A stretch of DNA of 64,000 nucleotides from Bryopsis sp. KO-2023 (lineage: Eukaryota > Chlorophyta > Ulvophyceae > Bryopsidales > Bryopsidaceae): the NCBI GenBank assembly GCA_030272585.1, contig BSYQ01000009.1, positions 434,001 to 498,000 of the forward strand. Direction: 5' to 3'. Shown here piece by piece: positions 37,142-48,476 of this stretch. Under the pieces are notes generated by a model that saw only the letters and a program-made list of their open reading frames with translations, did no database searches and was not told where the DNA came from. The position numbers and the translations under genes were made by a program. Numbering within the stretch: the first letter of the stretch is position 1; each line of letters begins with the position of its first letter.

Positions 37142-39460
37142 TCAGGAAGATGCTCGCAAAGCATCGATAAGGGATTGTATGTCATAGACATACCAATCGG
37201 CTTCTTTGGCGACAGATGGACGCTCGGCTACTCCGCCATACCTGGAGGAAAATAGCACCCGAACATGATACCCCAAAGAAATCAGGCGAAATGCAAAACA
37301 AAACAACATAATCAGTGCAAACAAAACATTTTATCAGAAGGGAAATTGAATCAGATGGTCGACCACATATTCTGAAAGTTTCTGTGGGGGCGTGACAGCT
37401 TGGAGGATGCCTGATGAATTCTTCACCATGTTTGACGGCCACCCTTCCCTTCAAATCTATTTCACAATTATAAGCACAGTAACCATTGATTCAAATATAA
37501 CCAATATTTTCCATCAAGAGTTTATCATGTGGATAAAAAATTAACAGATTTCTTGCCCGTGCATCCTCTCTCACCCTATAAAGAGCTCCACAGCACCCTC
37601 TTTCTTTGCCTCCAGATCTGTGGCCCCATCCCCAATCATAACCATTGGATGATATCCATACTTCTCCTGCAGAGCAAAGCCCCCCCCAAAAAAATAGCCA
37701 CATCTCAGCCTTCAAACAAAAACTCACACTCTTTCCCGAGTGAATGAAACAAATCACACAGCAAACCCCACCCAGACAAGGGGAAAGCGCTTGGCTGAAT
37801 CCAAGGAGCATATTTTAACATAAAATTATCACAGCAGGATGTACAATTATGTTGCGTTCCTAGTTGTTGTTTTTTCTGAGAGTGAAAGCCACCTTAATTG
37901 ATTTCACAGCGTCGGGCTTCCCTCCACTGCGTGAAGTGAATTCGTTCGAGTCAAATCCATCATAAGAACCATCCTCCTGCAGACCAACATTACTCTGTCA
38001 AAATAATCATAATCACCAGAAAACTGCATCCAAACTTCAATTGCTTTTTTTTTTCGGCTGTGTGCATTTGCATCTGTCCAGAAAAGAAGAAAAGCATCCA
38101 CAGGCGTTCCTAAAAAGCCATGTATTTGGCGCTATTCTTGGTTGTGGCCCCTTTGGTTTCTGTACATGAATTTTTAATTATTTTTTTTCATTTATTCGAA
38201 TAGATATGGATAAGTGAAAGGGTTTGAGTAAACACCTTGAACAGAATCGTGTTAGCAAACACTTGATCCAGTCCAATATCCAGCATTTCTGCAATGGGGT
38301 TAATGATTTGCCGGAATCCTCCAGAGATTAGAAAAATAGATGCCCCTCGTCCATGGATCAATTTCACCAGCTCAGGAATCCCTGCCAAAACACACAGGCC
38401 AAAAATTTCCTCAAGAAAACAAATAGACATCAATAAAGTGTGCTGATGCCATAACAAAATAAAAAAAAGAAACAATTTTTGAAATAGAACCAAACAAAAT
38501 CATGGAGATCTTCAAAATATATGTGAATGCCATATTTTGGCCAATTCCCTTAGATTGATGCATTTATCCCATTCCTAAATGCATTTCTGCTGAAGAGTGA
38601 TAAGCACTTCTTTTCTGGAGGAAGGTAGCCACCTTTGCTCAACCGAGGGGGGTGTTCCACAAGAAAACGATCAACATCATTTTGGGAAGGGTTCATGCAA
38701 TCCAATCTTAATTTCAACGCTTCTTCGAATTTCATGCTGCCCCCCATAGCCCTATACCAGAACACCAACAGGGGGTTGCTGTATCATCGAGCAGTTCATC
38801 ACCCAGTGAAAGCAGTTATTTGTCATACCCCCTCCCCCCCAATTTTCCCACGCTCTAAAGGAAAGATGACTTGAAATAGCACACAGATAAACTCATAAAG
38901 AATTATCACTGCTTTATTCTTGACATTACAAAAATCTATTCCAACAACAGCTGACCCGATATCACATGTATTGCGCATCAGAATGCTGAGAAAAGTAATC
39001 CAACAAACATCGACACCACAATACCTGTTTGTCAACTCAGCAACTTTTTCACCGGCTCCCAAAAACGCAGCCAGCTCATCAATGCTTTCATCTTCACATC
39101 TACCTACCAGAAAATGCACTGTGTCAGACTTGGAGGCAAAAGAGGCCAAGAAAGCCAAGGTTGCAAATTGACTCAAATATCACAACATCAAGGATCATCT
39201 TTTCTGTTGCTGAGTGGGTGCTCGATTGATTGAGGGATCCATCGATATTCATGGTCATTTCCAGTATATTTTGCACATGTGTAACAAATTCTGAGCATCT
39301 AATATGATCATTGGCATGGGATGGGTGCCCGTGAAAGAAAATCTGATCTGGTTGATTCCTGCTTACACTCACAGTGTGCTGTCGACATCAAAGCAAACAG
39401 CTTGGGCTTCTCGCCAAATCGTCAAGACCTCATCGCTGGGATGTCTGACTGCAGTGCTCC
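37142..39460 (-). CDS. SerB/PSP: Phosphoserine phosphatase
   Basis: At least seven exons on the minus strand: about 39373-39460, 39031-39108, 38633-38760, 38236-38385, 37895-37980, 37605-37671 and 37142-37241. HAD-family motifs are intact: motif I FDVDST, then ESIDELAAFLGAGEKVAEL, AMGGSMKFEEALKLRL, RPPRLS-type VEHPPRLSKGIPEL, motif II FLISGGFRQIINPIAE, FDSNEFTSRSGGK and motif III MVMIGDGATDLEAKK, ending DWYVYDIQSLIDAL. This is the last enzyme of the phosphorylated serine pathway, giving serine from 3-phosphoserine. It is closer in wording to plant than bacterial forms (SDEVLTIWREAQAVCFDVD); plant enzymes are plastidial. The first exon carrying the start and any transit peptide was not found: the first recognised exon begins at an acceptor, and its frame is closed upstream by TGA. 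Confidence 0.9.
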
Positions 39461-40059
39461 CTGGCAATGAAAGGACCAAACATTTGACATCATATTTGAT
39501 AAAAGCCGCCCATTGACAGAGCTTTCCTTTCTTAGCGATTCAATATTGAACTACTGTGATGAAAAACCACAATGCTGATGTCACAGTGTGAACCCCCCCC
39601 CAGAATAGGGTGAATTAATATTGTTATTTTTTCCAGTCTGAAAAGGGTGTTTGGTGTGTGAATGCGAAGATATCAAGGCCTGTGGGCACATCATTGAAGC
39701 ATTTTTGGAGCAAGAGGCTTAGCAATGAGTGGCCTTTTCCAACTTGATGTAATGCATTTGAAAAAAACAGCACCTTGTGCCACCTTTTATGCATCCAAGA
39801 CCCACAATTGAGTAAGAACGACGACGTCCCTTAAAAAAAAAGTGTGAAAAATGTGACAATAGCGTTGATTCCAGTTGTAATTCATGCCGATCACCTTTCA
39901 GTTTTTGGCTGGCTTTCATGTGTACCAGTCCTTTAGTGTGCCGTATTTTCAACCTCGAACCAAAGCGTGTTTTCGTTTGCTCGACCTTCAGCCAACATCC
40001 GCTGCCACGAAGGAAGGGTAGAGACTGCATCGCGGCCTGTGGACGGAACAGAGCAGAAT
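39461..40059. other. Spacer that should contain the phosphatase 5' exon
   Basis: The missing first exon of the phosphatase should lie here or further right on the minus strand. A Met-Met-starting frame near 39690 exists but cannot be joined in phase. An A/T-rich core and a 9-C run (about 39592-39601) are present. Confidence 0.35.
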
Positions 40060-40393
40060 ACCAGAGTTGGTTGTGATTTAAATTCCAACACAACATAGCC
40101 GCATTCAGGCCATTACGTGAAAATCGCCATTGCAAATGCTGCAAAGAAGTCGCAGCTTGGAATGGGTTCGGCTGTTGTTGAATACCATATCCTCCAGAGC
40201 ATTCCAAAAGAACTGCCCCCTTTGCAGTGAAGCCTTGGAGAAGGAGGATAGATTCGTATCCCCGTGTGATGATTATTGTTTCCATGTAAGTTTTTGGGGG
40301 GCTTACAGAACTCTGGGAGATCGATGGAGAGGGGCTGATAGTGGGGTTTTGTGTCCAGTTTGTTGTGAAACTGTACCATTGCATATTACATAG
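40060..40393 (+). pseudogene. Decayed partial copy of the UBL/RING gene
   Basis: The plus-strand frame at 40130-40393 aligns without gaps over long stretches to the C-terminal part of the minus-strand gene at 35412-36551. SRAFQKNCPLCSEALEKEDR matches SRAFQKNCSLCNGVLGKDKR, then RFVSPCDDY, WGAYRTLGD and LCPVCCETVP follow. Two RING ligands are lost: the His after the third Cys (CDH became CDDY) and the sixth ligand Cys (HAACW became HVSFW). There is no own start, and similarity fades upstream of about 40140 with frame breaks. It is a non-functional fragment of a second family member, lying inverted relative to the intact gene with the phosphatase between them. Confidence 0.75.
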
Positions 40394-40760
40394 AAAACAA
40401 AAGAAACAATACCCCCCCCCAGATGGATTTTTAATTTTGGGTTGGAATTAATCCCTTGGGCAAGGACCATTTTCTGAAGTTTAAGCAGCGGCTCTTGAAT
40501 AATACATCTCTTTTGCCACGCACCCCCAAGCAGCATACTGTTCTGTAGGAAAAAGTGGGGAGTTTCACACCAACTGAAAAAAAACACTATGGTTACATTA
40601 GGGGATTTAAGAAAAACAAATGTTCAGATACGTCTTTCTAATCATATTCTCTCTCCCCACTCCGCCAAAAAAATTGCCACTTTGTTCGCTTTTTTCAAGA
40701 TGCTAAAAGAAACCTCATTTCTTCCAAAAAAAAAATCCCACTCCATGAAAGGCTCCCTGC
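40394..40760. other. Spacer, 3' flank of GatB
   Basis: AT-rich sequence with C and A homopolymer runs between the RING fragment and the GatB stop. No gene is seen. Confidence 0.5.
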
Positions 40761-43700
40761 CTAGCCTTTCAATTTTTCTTTCAGAACTTTGTTGACCATG
40801 CCAGGGTTGGCCCTTCCTTTGGAATCTTTCATGATTTGACCCACAAAGAAACCAAACAGCTTGTCTTTACCAGAACGATACTGCTCAACCTAAAAACGAA
40901 AAAAGCGGAAAACACCGTAAAGAAACAAGAAACCCTTTAACAAAATCAACATACAAATCCATTGTGATAATTAGTTTCATAAAAACCTTTTCTACCTTTT
41001 TACCTTTTTTTATAAATACCATTAGGGTTCAGGGGTAGCATTTGATTTCACAACACCAACAAATGTTTACAAGCAACTGTAGGAAGCCTTAATTCACCAT
41101 CACCATGTTTCAGTAATGATATTGCGACTCTGTATTTCGATAGAGAATATACGACAACATACGTACACATATTTATAAAATATCTGACTTACCTGCTTGG
41201 GATTGTTAGTGATGGCATTCTCAACCATGGCTTCGATTTCTGCTGGATCAGAAATTTGAAGGAGCCCTTTCTTCTCGACCAGTTTCTTGACACCATTGTT
41301 TCCTTTTCCTACATTGCGATTTCAATTCAAAAAAAACAAATGCAAATTCAAATTCAAGAAAAGAAAACAGAAATCTATCACTTCTTGGGATAGCTCCTCC
41401 TACCTTTCAGAAGGTCAGGCAAAATTTGCTTTCCAATCTTTCCGCTGATCGTCCCACTCTCGATCAATTCCACCATCTCAGCCAAAGCTTCAGGTTTCAA
41501 CTCCAAATCTTTGACCCCAATTTTCTCATTCTTGCAAAACGCCGTGATGTCCCCGATCAACCAATTCGCAGCGGCTTTCGCATCGGAGCCAGCTTTCAAA
41601 ACGCTGTCGAAAAACACCCCAGTTTCCACATCGTCCGTCAAAACCAGCACATCATCCTTGGGCAGCCCCAGCTCAGCGTATCGAGCTCTCCTTTCCGCCG
41701 GCAATTCTGGCATGGAGTCTTTTGAACTGGACAGGAATTGGTCGTCGACCTCCAATGGAGGCAGGTCGGGCTCAGGGAAATATCGGTAGTCAGCCAGGCC
41801 CTCTTTTTTTCGCATGGTGTAGGTTTCTTGTTTTCCCTCATCCCACAGTCGAGTTTCTTGCACGATGTCGGCACTCAATCCGGCTTTCAGCAATGCTGTC
41901 TGTGAGCAGGAAATGAAACATATATAGGATAGGTCGCTAATTGCAGTACAATAGACTTCACAGTGTGGTGGCACAACCAGAAGGCCAGCATTACACACGG
42001 AAAAGATAGATGCAACTTGATTTCAAATTCACTTTCAGTGAAAATGATTCAAACACCAAAAGGTACACAAATTAATTATTCACTGACCTGTCGATCCACT
42101 TCAAAATCAATCGCCTTTTGCATGTTGGAAAAAGAATTCATGTTTTTCACTTCGATTTTCGTGCCCAGTTGGCTGGCCCCCTTCTCAGCAACTGATACAT
42201 TCACATCGCACCTACAACATGGAAAGACGCAGTGTGTGGGGAAATTAAACTGAAAAAAATTCTAAGATGATGAATTCAGTAGAAACGATTTCTAGTATTG
42301 AAAATGTGGATCGTGAAAACAAATCATTTTTGACGTTACCTACTTTTTGTACTTTTTTCTAGATAAAAATAGAATACATATGTGTTGAATATTATTAGTA
42401 TATTTTTTCTACAGTTGTTTACGAACTTTCCAATTGAAACAAATATAGATTATCTCAGTTCGTTAGCAAAATGCCTTTTTCCTTAATCCTTACACTCGGC
42501 AATTTGTTACCTCAAGTAGAACATTCTTTTCCGCACTAAAAATTGACTCCAGGAATTTCTACCACAATTTATTCTAAACAAAAAAAATTCATACTGGCAA
42601 AAAACAATCTTCCACCACACCACTCTATTTATTATTTTCACAGCTTCTTCCCCTTATTGCACCTCTATTTACCTTAACGACCCCTCAGCCATGTTTCCAT
42701 CAGAAACACCAAGAAAAGTCATAATTCGACGAATTTCTGAACCGTACGCAGCCGCTTCTTCCCCCGAGCACATGTCTGGGCCAGACACGATCTCCAACAA
42801 AGGCACACCTATCGAAAGCAAAAAACCCTTTACCACCAAGACAATCAGGTAGAAAAAAAAACAATTTTGGAACTCAAAAATGATCAGCCTTTTACTAAGG
42901 ACACACAAAGAAAACAAACTCCATTCCTCCACCGCCACCACACTTTCTGCTGAAGTGTGCTTGCTTGGAAAATAAGAAATATTGCTTAGAATAGTGTGAA
43001 GTTCAAATATTAGGGATGTTCAGCAATTCAATGCTAACACTATTTCGACGTTATTACTAATCGAAATACCGTGTTTTGCTATCGTTTTCGCCCCCGACTC
43101 GCCCAAACGCAGCTATTTTAACGTCAAAATAGCGTTAGCATTGAATTGCTGAACATCCCTATTGACCTTATTTCCCAACTCCCCAACCTGCTCTGTTGTA
43201 GTCCACCAATGAGTGGGCAGATCCAGCCAAACTCGCAGCACCGCTGTGTACAGATTTTCCTGAATCTTCCTCGATATGCAATCGCTCCACAGTTATTGTC
43301 TTTTCTCCATCTCCCGGAATTGAGATTTCGACCCTGCCCCGTTCGCATATGGGAATATCATACTGGGATATTTGGTACCCTTTGGGCAAATCTGGGTAGA
43401 AGTATTGCTTCCGGTCAAATTTCGACAGCTGTGGAAACAGAACTGGCAAGTGAAAACTCCATATCATCAATTCATTACATTATTCACCATCATTACTTGG
43501 GAATAATAATGCTGTCGCATTTAAACAAACGACAAAACAAACATTTCTCTTTCATAAAAAAGCCAGAACATTGTATTTCCTGCAACATATCTTGGTACTC
43601 TGCCAATGCAATTAGTGGGTTTCAGCTCGGGGTGAACTCTCTGTTTAATTCTTCATATTTTTTTCAAGTTTTTTCAGGGGAAGAAGGGGTGGCAGGAGTA

Positions 43701-44718
43701 CTAGGGTGGGTATATTTCGCACAGAAAATTCCAGCCTTTGTACAGAATGGAAAGAAAAAAAAAAATGAAAAATCGCAAAATGCTGCATGGTGCTCTGAGC
43801 CAGAATTATGATTCGGCTGACCTGCGAAATCTTGCAGTTCAAAGCGAGCCCCGCTTTCACAGCAAACGACACCACTTCTTCATTCAACACTGGCAGCGTC
43901 CCAGGCTGACCCATGCAAACCTATACAATGAGGGGCATCACATTTCAAGTTCATTGATCTATTCTGTGGTTCTTGTTTTTTTCGCAAGGTGATTGTGGTT
44001 GTTGGCCGATCATTTTTTTCAGTAGAAACAAGATGTTTTTGATTAGTAACTTTTTGCAAAAAAAAAATCTTTTGATACTTCTGGGATGTGTTTTGTGGAT
44101 AGGGAATTAAAACAGTTTTGAGGGGGGGGAAGATTTGGAGATTCCAGTTTTCCCATTATCTTCCCTTCAAAATTTGGCTTTCTTTTTCATGTTCCCTCAA
44201 ATTCTTTCTTCCTCGAGTAAGGTGTAACTACTTGGATTTCAGCTAAAATTAAAAATATTACTTTTTTTCTCATTCTTTTTTCTGTTTCTGTCAATTTCTG
44301 CCACTTTTTTTTTCTATTTTCTGTTCACCCCGACGTCGAGGCGTACCTACCCACTCACAGGGCATACGTTCGTGTTGACCTGCTGTCCATACTCGTTCTT
44401 ACACCCGCAAAACGCTTTCGACAAGGTTTTCAACTGGACGTGCGTCTCGATACCAATCGTCGGCACATACTCGACGTTCTTTTCGGCAACTGGCTCAGCC
44501 GCCGCTGGCGCCTGGGCTGACGTGCAAATCCGGGACCTCGACCCGAAGACGGACCTGGAGCAGACTTCAATGGAGTGGGTGGATGTGGGAGTGATGTGGC
44601 TAGCGGCCGAGTATGAGGGTCTAGGTTGGGAGCTCGTCGACCAAGCAAAACTGGAACGCAGAGTGACGAAGCGAGGGCACCGCCAGCATTGCGTCTGAAA
44701 ACTAACCAAGCGCGACAT
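40761..44718 (-). CDS. GATB: Glutamyl-tRNA(Gln) amidotransferase subunit B, organellar
   Basis: Eight exons: about 44354-44718, 43825-43925, 43190-43440, 42681-42810, 42082-42213, 41404-41900, 41195-41308 and 40761-40890. The first ATG (44718) starts a Ser/Arg/Thr-rich presequence of about 80 residues, typical of plastid or mitochondrial import. Then [124 protein letters not shown] and the C-terminal YqeY-like helical region ending [15 protein letters not shown]. The CxC plus CPVC zinc ligands are present, the second pair formed across an exon junction. The subunit holds Glu-tRNA(Gln) for conversion to Gln-tRNA(Gln). The gene shares a 223-bp divergent region with GPN1. Confidence 0.93.
43011..43161. 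mobile_element. MITE with about 41-bp inverted repeats and TA target duplication
   Basis: The left end (43013, GGGATGTTCAGCAATTCA and onward) and the reverse complement of the right end (43159) are identical for 26 bases. They continue to about 41 bases with only two differences, both transitions. The element of about 147 bp is flanked by TA on each side (43011-43012 and 43160-43161). It has no coding capacity. TA duplications and long inverted repeats fit a Tc1/mariner-type miniature element. It lies inside a GatB intron, roughly 30 bases from the exon border, with its interior GC-richer than the intron around it. Confidence 0.85.
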
Positions 44719-44941
44719 GTGCGTTGCCGAAAAAGTGGGGACCAAAGAGGAGCCAAAAACAAGTTGCTTTGTATTTGTTCGATAATCACATGATTGCAGT
44801 CATTCCCAAATCTATCATTGCTGGACCCACCCCTGTTTTTACATCAAGAAGGTTTCGATTCGGCCATCTTGGATTGTTGGCCAAATTGCGTCGCACGTAC
44901 AAAGCTCGTGTCGATTCTAGATTGGCTGAAGAAGGTGCTCA
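44719..44941. promoter_or_regulatory. Bidirectional promoter region, GatB / GPN1
   Basis: Only 223 bases lie between the two divergent start codons. No TATA box is evident. Shared promoter function is inferred from spacing. Confidence 0.4.
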
Positions 44942-47513
44942 ATGGATGAAAGGGGGTCTGAAGGTGGCGGCGCGGGGCCAAGCGGGGCCCCTCTCGAACA
45001 CACCTCCAAGAAGCCAGTTGTTGTCCTCGTTATTGGTACATTCTCCCACTCAACGAAATGAAGATGCAAAATGGAACCTTCCCAGGATCTATATCCACCA
45101 GTGCCTTGAAAAATATTCAAAAAGGAGGATCAGTTTTCTTGACATCCCATTGATTGGATCATCAAGAATCGTTGTTTTTTTTCTCAAAAAATTCCTCCAC
45201 ATGAGGGATCACCGACTTGCAGATTTGTTCAGTACGTCAGGATCTGCCAGACATTGAGGGTTCATAAACGTTTTCAATTGTGAATCTTGTTTTTTTTGTT
45301 TTTTTTTCAAGGGATGGCTGGCTCCGGAAAGACAACGTTGATGCAAAGACTCAATTCGGAGCTCCACAGATTGAAAAAGCCTGGATATATCGTGAATCTT
45401 GATCCGGCCACCCATACCCTTCCTTATGCACCCAACATTGACATCCGGGATACGGTATAATCACAGAAAGAATGCATTTGATTTTTTTTGACCATGCATG
45501 TGCATGTGATTCAATTGTTCAAAAATGGATTTCTAGATGTGTCGGCAAAAATAAAAATGATTGTCTGCAAATTTCAGGTGAAATATAAGGAGGTCATGAA
45601 GCAATATGGCTTGGGTCCAAACGGTGGCATCTTGACTTCCTGCAATCTATTTGCAACCAAGTTTGATCAAGTGAGGGGGGGGGGGGTATCCGTTCTTGGA
45701 TTTTCTTAATTTTCTTTTGGAATTCAGGAAAACATTGTGATGGAAGAAAAGAAAAAGTGATTGTATGGTTGCATTTAAAAAAATGTGAATTGAAATCTAC
45801 TCAAGACGTAAGCATCCTGGTTCTTGAGATGCATGTTTTTTTTCCCTCCTGTTCAATTTTTCTTCCCTTGAGCGATTCATGTCTTTCTCATTTTTTTTTC
45901 ACTGGTTTTGGTTTAGGAGGAAATGGTATAAGAAAAACGATGCTGTTTGCTGATCCAGGTAATGAAACTGTGTGAAAAAGAGAGGGACCCTCCTTTGGAA
46001 TACGTTCTGGTGGACACACCCGGCCAAATCGAAATTTTCTCATGGTCAGCATCGGGTGCCATAATTACGGAGCTGTTTGCATCGACTTTTCAAACGGTGG
46101 TTGCTTTTGTGGTGGATACAGTCAAGTGTTCGAAGCCACAGGTGAATATTGAAAGGAAATTATGGTAATCAGCTCTGGAAGACAGGTTTTTTCTTTGAAA
46201 ATTTGCTGCAGTGTTGGCCAAATCCCCAGGCAGCTCCTCCACTATGATGTATATGTATCGACAAATATGCTGACTGCTGAGAGTTTTTTTTACTTTTTTA
46301 TTTTCGATGTGCATTTGAGTCGAAGTTTGAGTTGAATTTTATTTGCTTGATTTTGGCTTTTTATTCCCCACGTCTCTGGTGCTTTTTTTTCGACTGAAAG
46401 AACTTCGCGTGCAGGTTTTCATGACGAACATGCTCCAGGCATGCAGCATTTATTACAAAACAAAGCTACCCCTCCTTGTGGTGAGCATATCCGACAAAAA
46501 ACGATTCTCAGTTTCCAGGAAAACCTCAGGAAAGCAATCGCCAGTTCAAGGAATCTTTCGCTTGGAAAATGTTGTTCAGATCCAAAATCCAAAATAAGGT
46601 CCAAATGAAGTTTTGTTGATCTTGGGTGGTGCTCCTTTGCGGTTTTTTAAACAGGTGTTTAATAAATGCGATGTGGCCGATAATGGCTTTGCATTGAATT
46701 GGATGGAGGATTACGACGAATTCGACGCTGCTCTCTTGAAAGATTCGTCGTATGCAGCCACCCTCAGTCGCTCCTTGGCACTGGTTCTGGAAAAGTTTTA
46801 TAAGAACCTCAACACTGTGGGGGTTTCAGCGGTCACCGGCCAAGGAATGGATGAATTCTTCAAGGTGGGGAAAAGAAAACGTTGATGTTAGTATTGTAGG
46901 TTAATGTTCTGTAGTTTTGGATTGACCAGAATATCAAGAAGAAGATGCAACGATCATTATGACTGTGGAATGTTCTGTTTTGGACAGGCTGTGGGAAAAT
47001 GTGCGGAAGAGTATGACGAAACTTATAAACCTGAATTGGAGCAAAGGCTGAAAGCGAAACAAGAGGAAGAAGTGGAAAGAACAAGGGTAAGATTTCTTGT
47101 TGAACTCCTTGTCAAATGTGAATTTGAGGATTTCAACCCTGACTTGCTCGATTTAGTTTCTCCTGGCATGGAGCTATCATTGCTCATTAACTTTCTAGAC
47201 TTGTTGCTTTAGTCACCATTTGGACTATTTTTTGGAGTGTTTGGTTCTGCTGCTTGCAGAGAAATTCATGCACAGTTGTAGTTTTTGATTTTCCTGTGAT
47301 AAATTAGGAATTAAGAGAGAAACAACAGTAAGGTATCCATCCGAGAATGACACTGTTTTGGGAAAATAGCTGTGGTCAAAGAGTATTGGGCACATGGAAA
47401 AATCCACATCATCTAACGTAATATTCTTTCTGGCTTTTTAGACAGAAATGGCAAAACTGAAGAGTGATCTGGGAGAGGGCCAGGGTCAGGGTCCCCCAAT
47501 TTCTGAAACCTAA
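44942..47513 (+). CDS. GPN1: GPN-loop GTPase 1 (XAB1/Npa3)
   Basis: Eight exons (44942-45035, 45312-45454, 45578-45670, 45959-46141, 46415-46480, 46655-46864, 46988-47086, 47442-47513) join to exactly 319 residues. A short Gly-rich head is followed by [20 protein letters not shown] (P-loop), [11 protein letters not shown], the family-defining GPN in [35 protein letters not shown] (G3), [18 protein letters not shown] (G4), [15 protein letters not shown] (G5) and a charged coiled tail. GPN1 pairs with GPN3 and is needed for assembly and nuclear import of RNA polymerase II. The tail is shorter than in animals and yeast but otherwise the protein is complete. The ATG at 44942 starts the only frame that joins the P-loop exon in phase. 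Confidence 0.93.
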
Positions 47514-48372
47514 TTTTGAGCCTCAGCTTGGGTTTCCATGCTGCTTTCATGGAAATCTGACGAAGTTTGAGTGGTAGATAATTTTGTTATAGATTAGAAA
47601 ACTGCAGGTGTTGGGTAAAATTTATCATGACTATGTAACTCATCAGAAACAGGTGCTAAGATCTTACTGAGATTTTGAATGGTGTTTCTCGTCTGCAGTA
47701 CAATTCAAAAACATGTCGGAAAAAATAAAATAAACAAAACTCAGAATAGATTTAGAGCAGATCACTGGGCATCGAAAATAGAAAATGAGATACCCCCCAA
47801 GAAGTGAACAAGAATCCTTGTTCCAGGCTTTCTCAGAAAATGCTTAACCAACCAGGTCTCGATGGCCCTCGTGCGCTTTGACTTGTTATGAAATACAAGC
47901 ATTGCATTCCTCGTTTTTGTTGTAGTAATGCACACTCTTTGTTTTGGTGGCCAGCTGTTCTGTTGTTGTTTGCAACGAACTCCCTTCCCATGCGTAGTCT
48001 ATGCTGATTCACAATTTTCTTACAAAATTTTCACAATAAATCAATGTTAAGCTTTCAAGCACTCAATACTCTTGGTTTCGAAGAGACCATGGTAAAACTG
48101 ATTCACCAAACAATCAATCACCCTAAAAACTAGATATCCTTGCATTTTATTTTGGTTGTTTGTGGGTGTCTGTAGATATTTACCATGCCACACAGTCTGT
48201 GACGATTAGTGATTAATGATTCAACTATTGCCTGAGAAGCCAGCGACGATTGATTGATTGATTGGTTAAGTACGTGATTTTCTCGGGCTGACGTGGTGAT
48301 AGAAAAGGTTGGCAGAGTCGTCCCACTGTATGACACACAGGAGGATGAAAGCGGCCAGATCTGGGGCGTTGC
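47514..48372. other. Intergenic upstream of LHCII
   Basis: AT-rich spacer holding the GPN1 3' flank and distal LHCII promoter. A short GATT tandem repeat occurs at about 48248-48264. No gene is seen. Confidence 0.5.
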
Positions 48373-48379
48373 TATAAAA
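48373..48379 (+). promoter_or_regulatory. TATA box of the LHCII gene
   Basis: TATAAAA about 100 bases before the LHCII ATG, in a GC-richer setting, spaced correctly for a transcription start some 30 bases downstream and a 5' leader of about 70 bases. It is the clearest TATA box in the window, fitting a highly expressed gene. Confidence 0.6.
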
Positions 48380-48476
48380 CACCACCAGCGACACCTCCAA
48401 AGCATCCCAAGTTCCAAGTTGTGGCCTCTTTTCTCCAACATATTTCTCACCTTCTTCCGCTTGCACGTTTTGAAAG

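Noticed and set aside
48248..48264. GATT tandem repeat upstream of LHCII as a regulatory element
   Set aside because: Only about four short units, with no matching motif near other genes; most simply a microsatellite.
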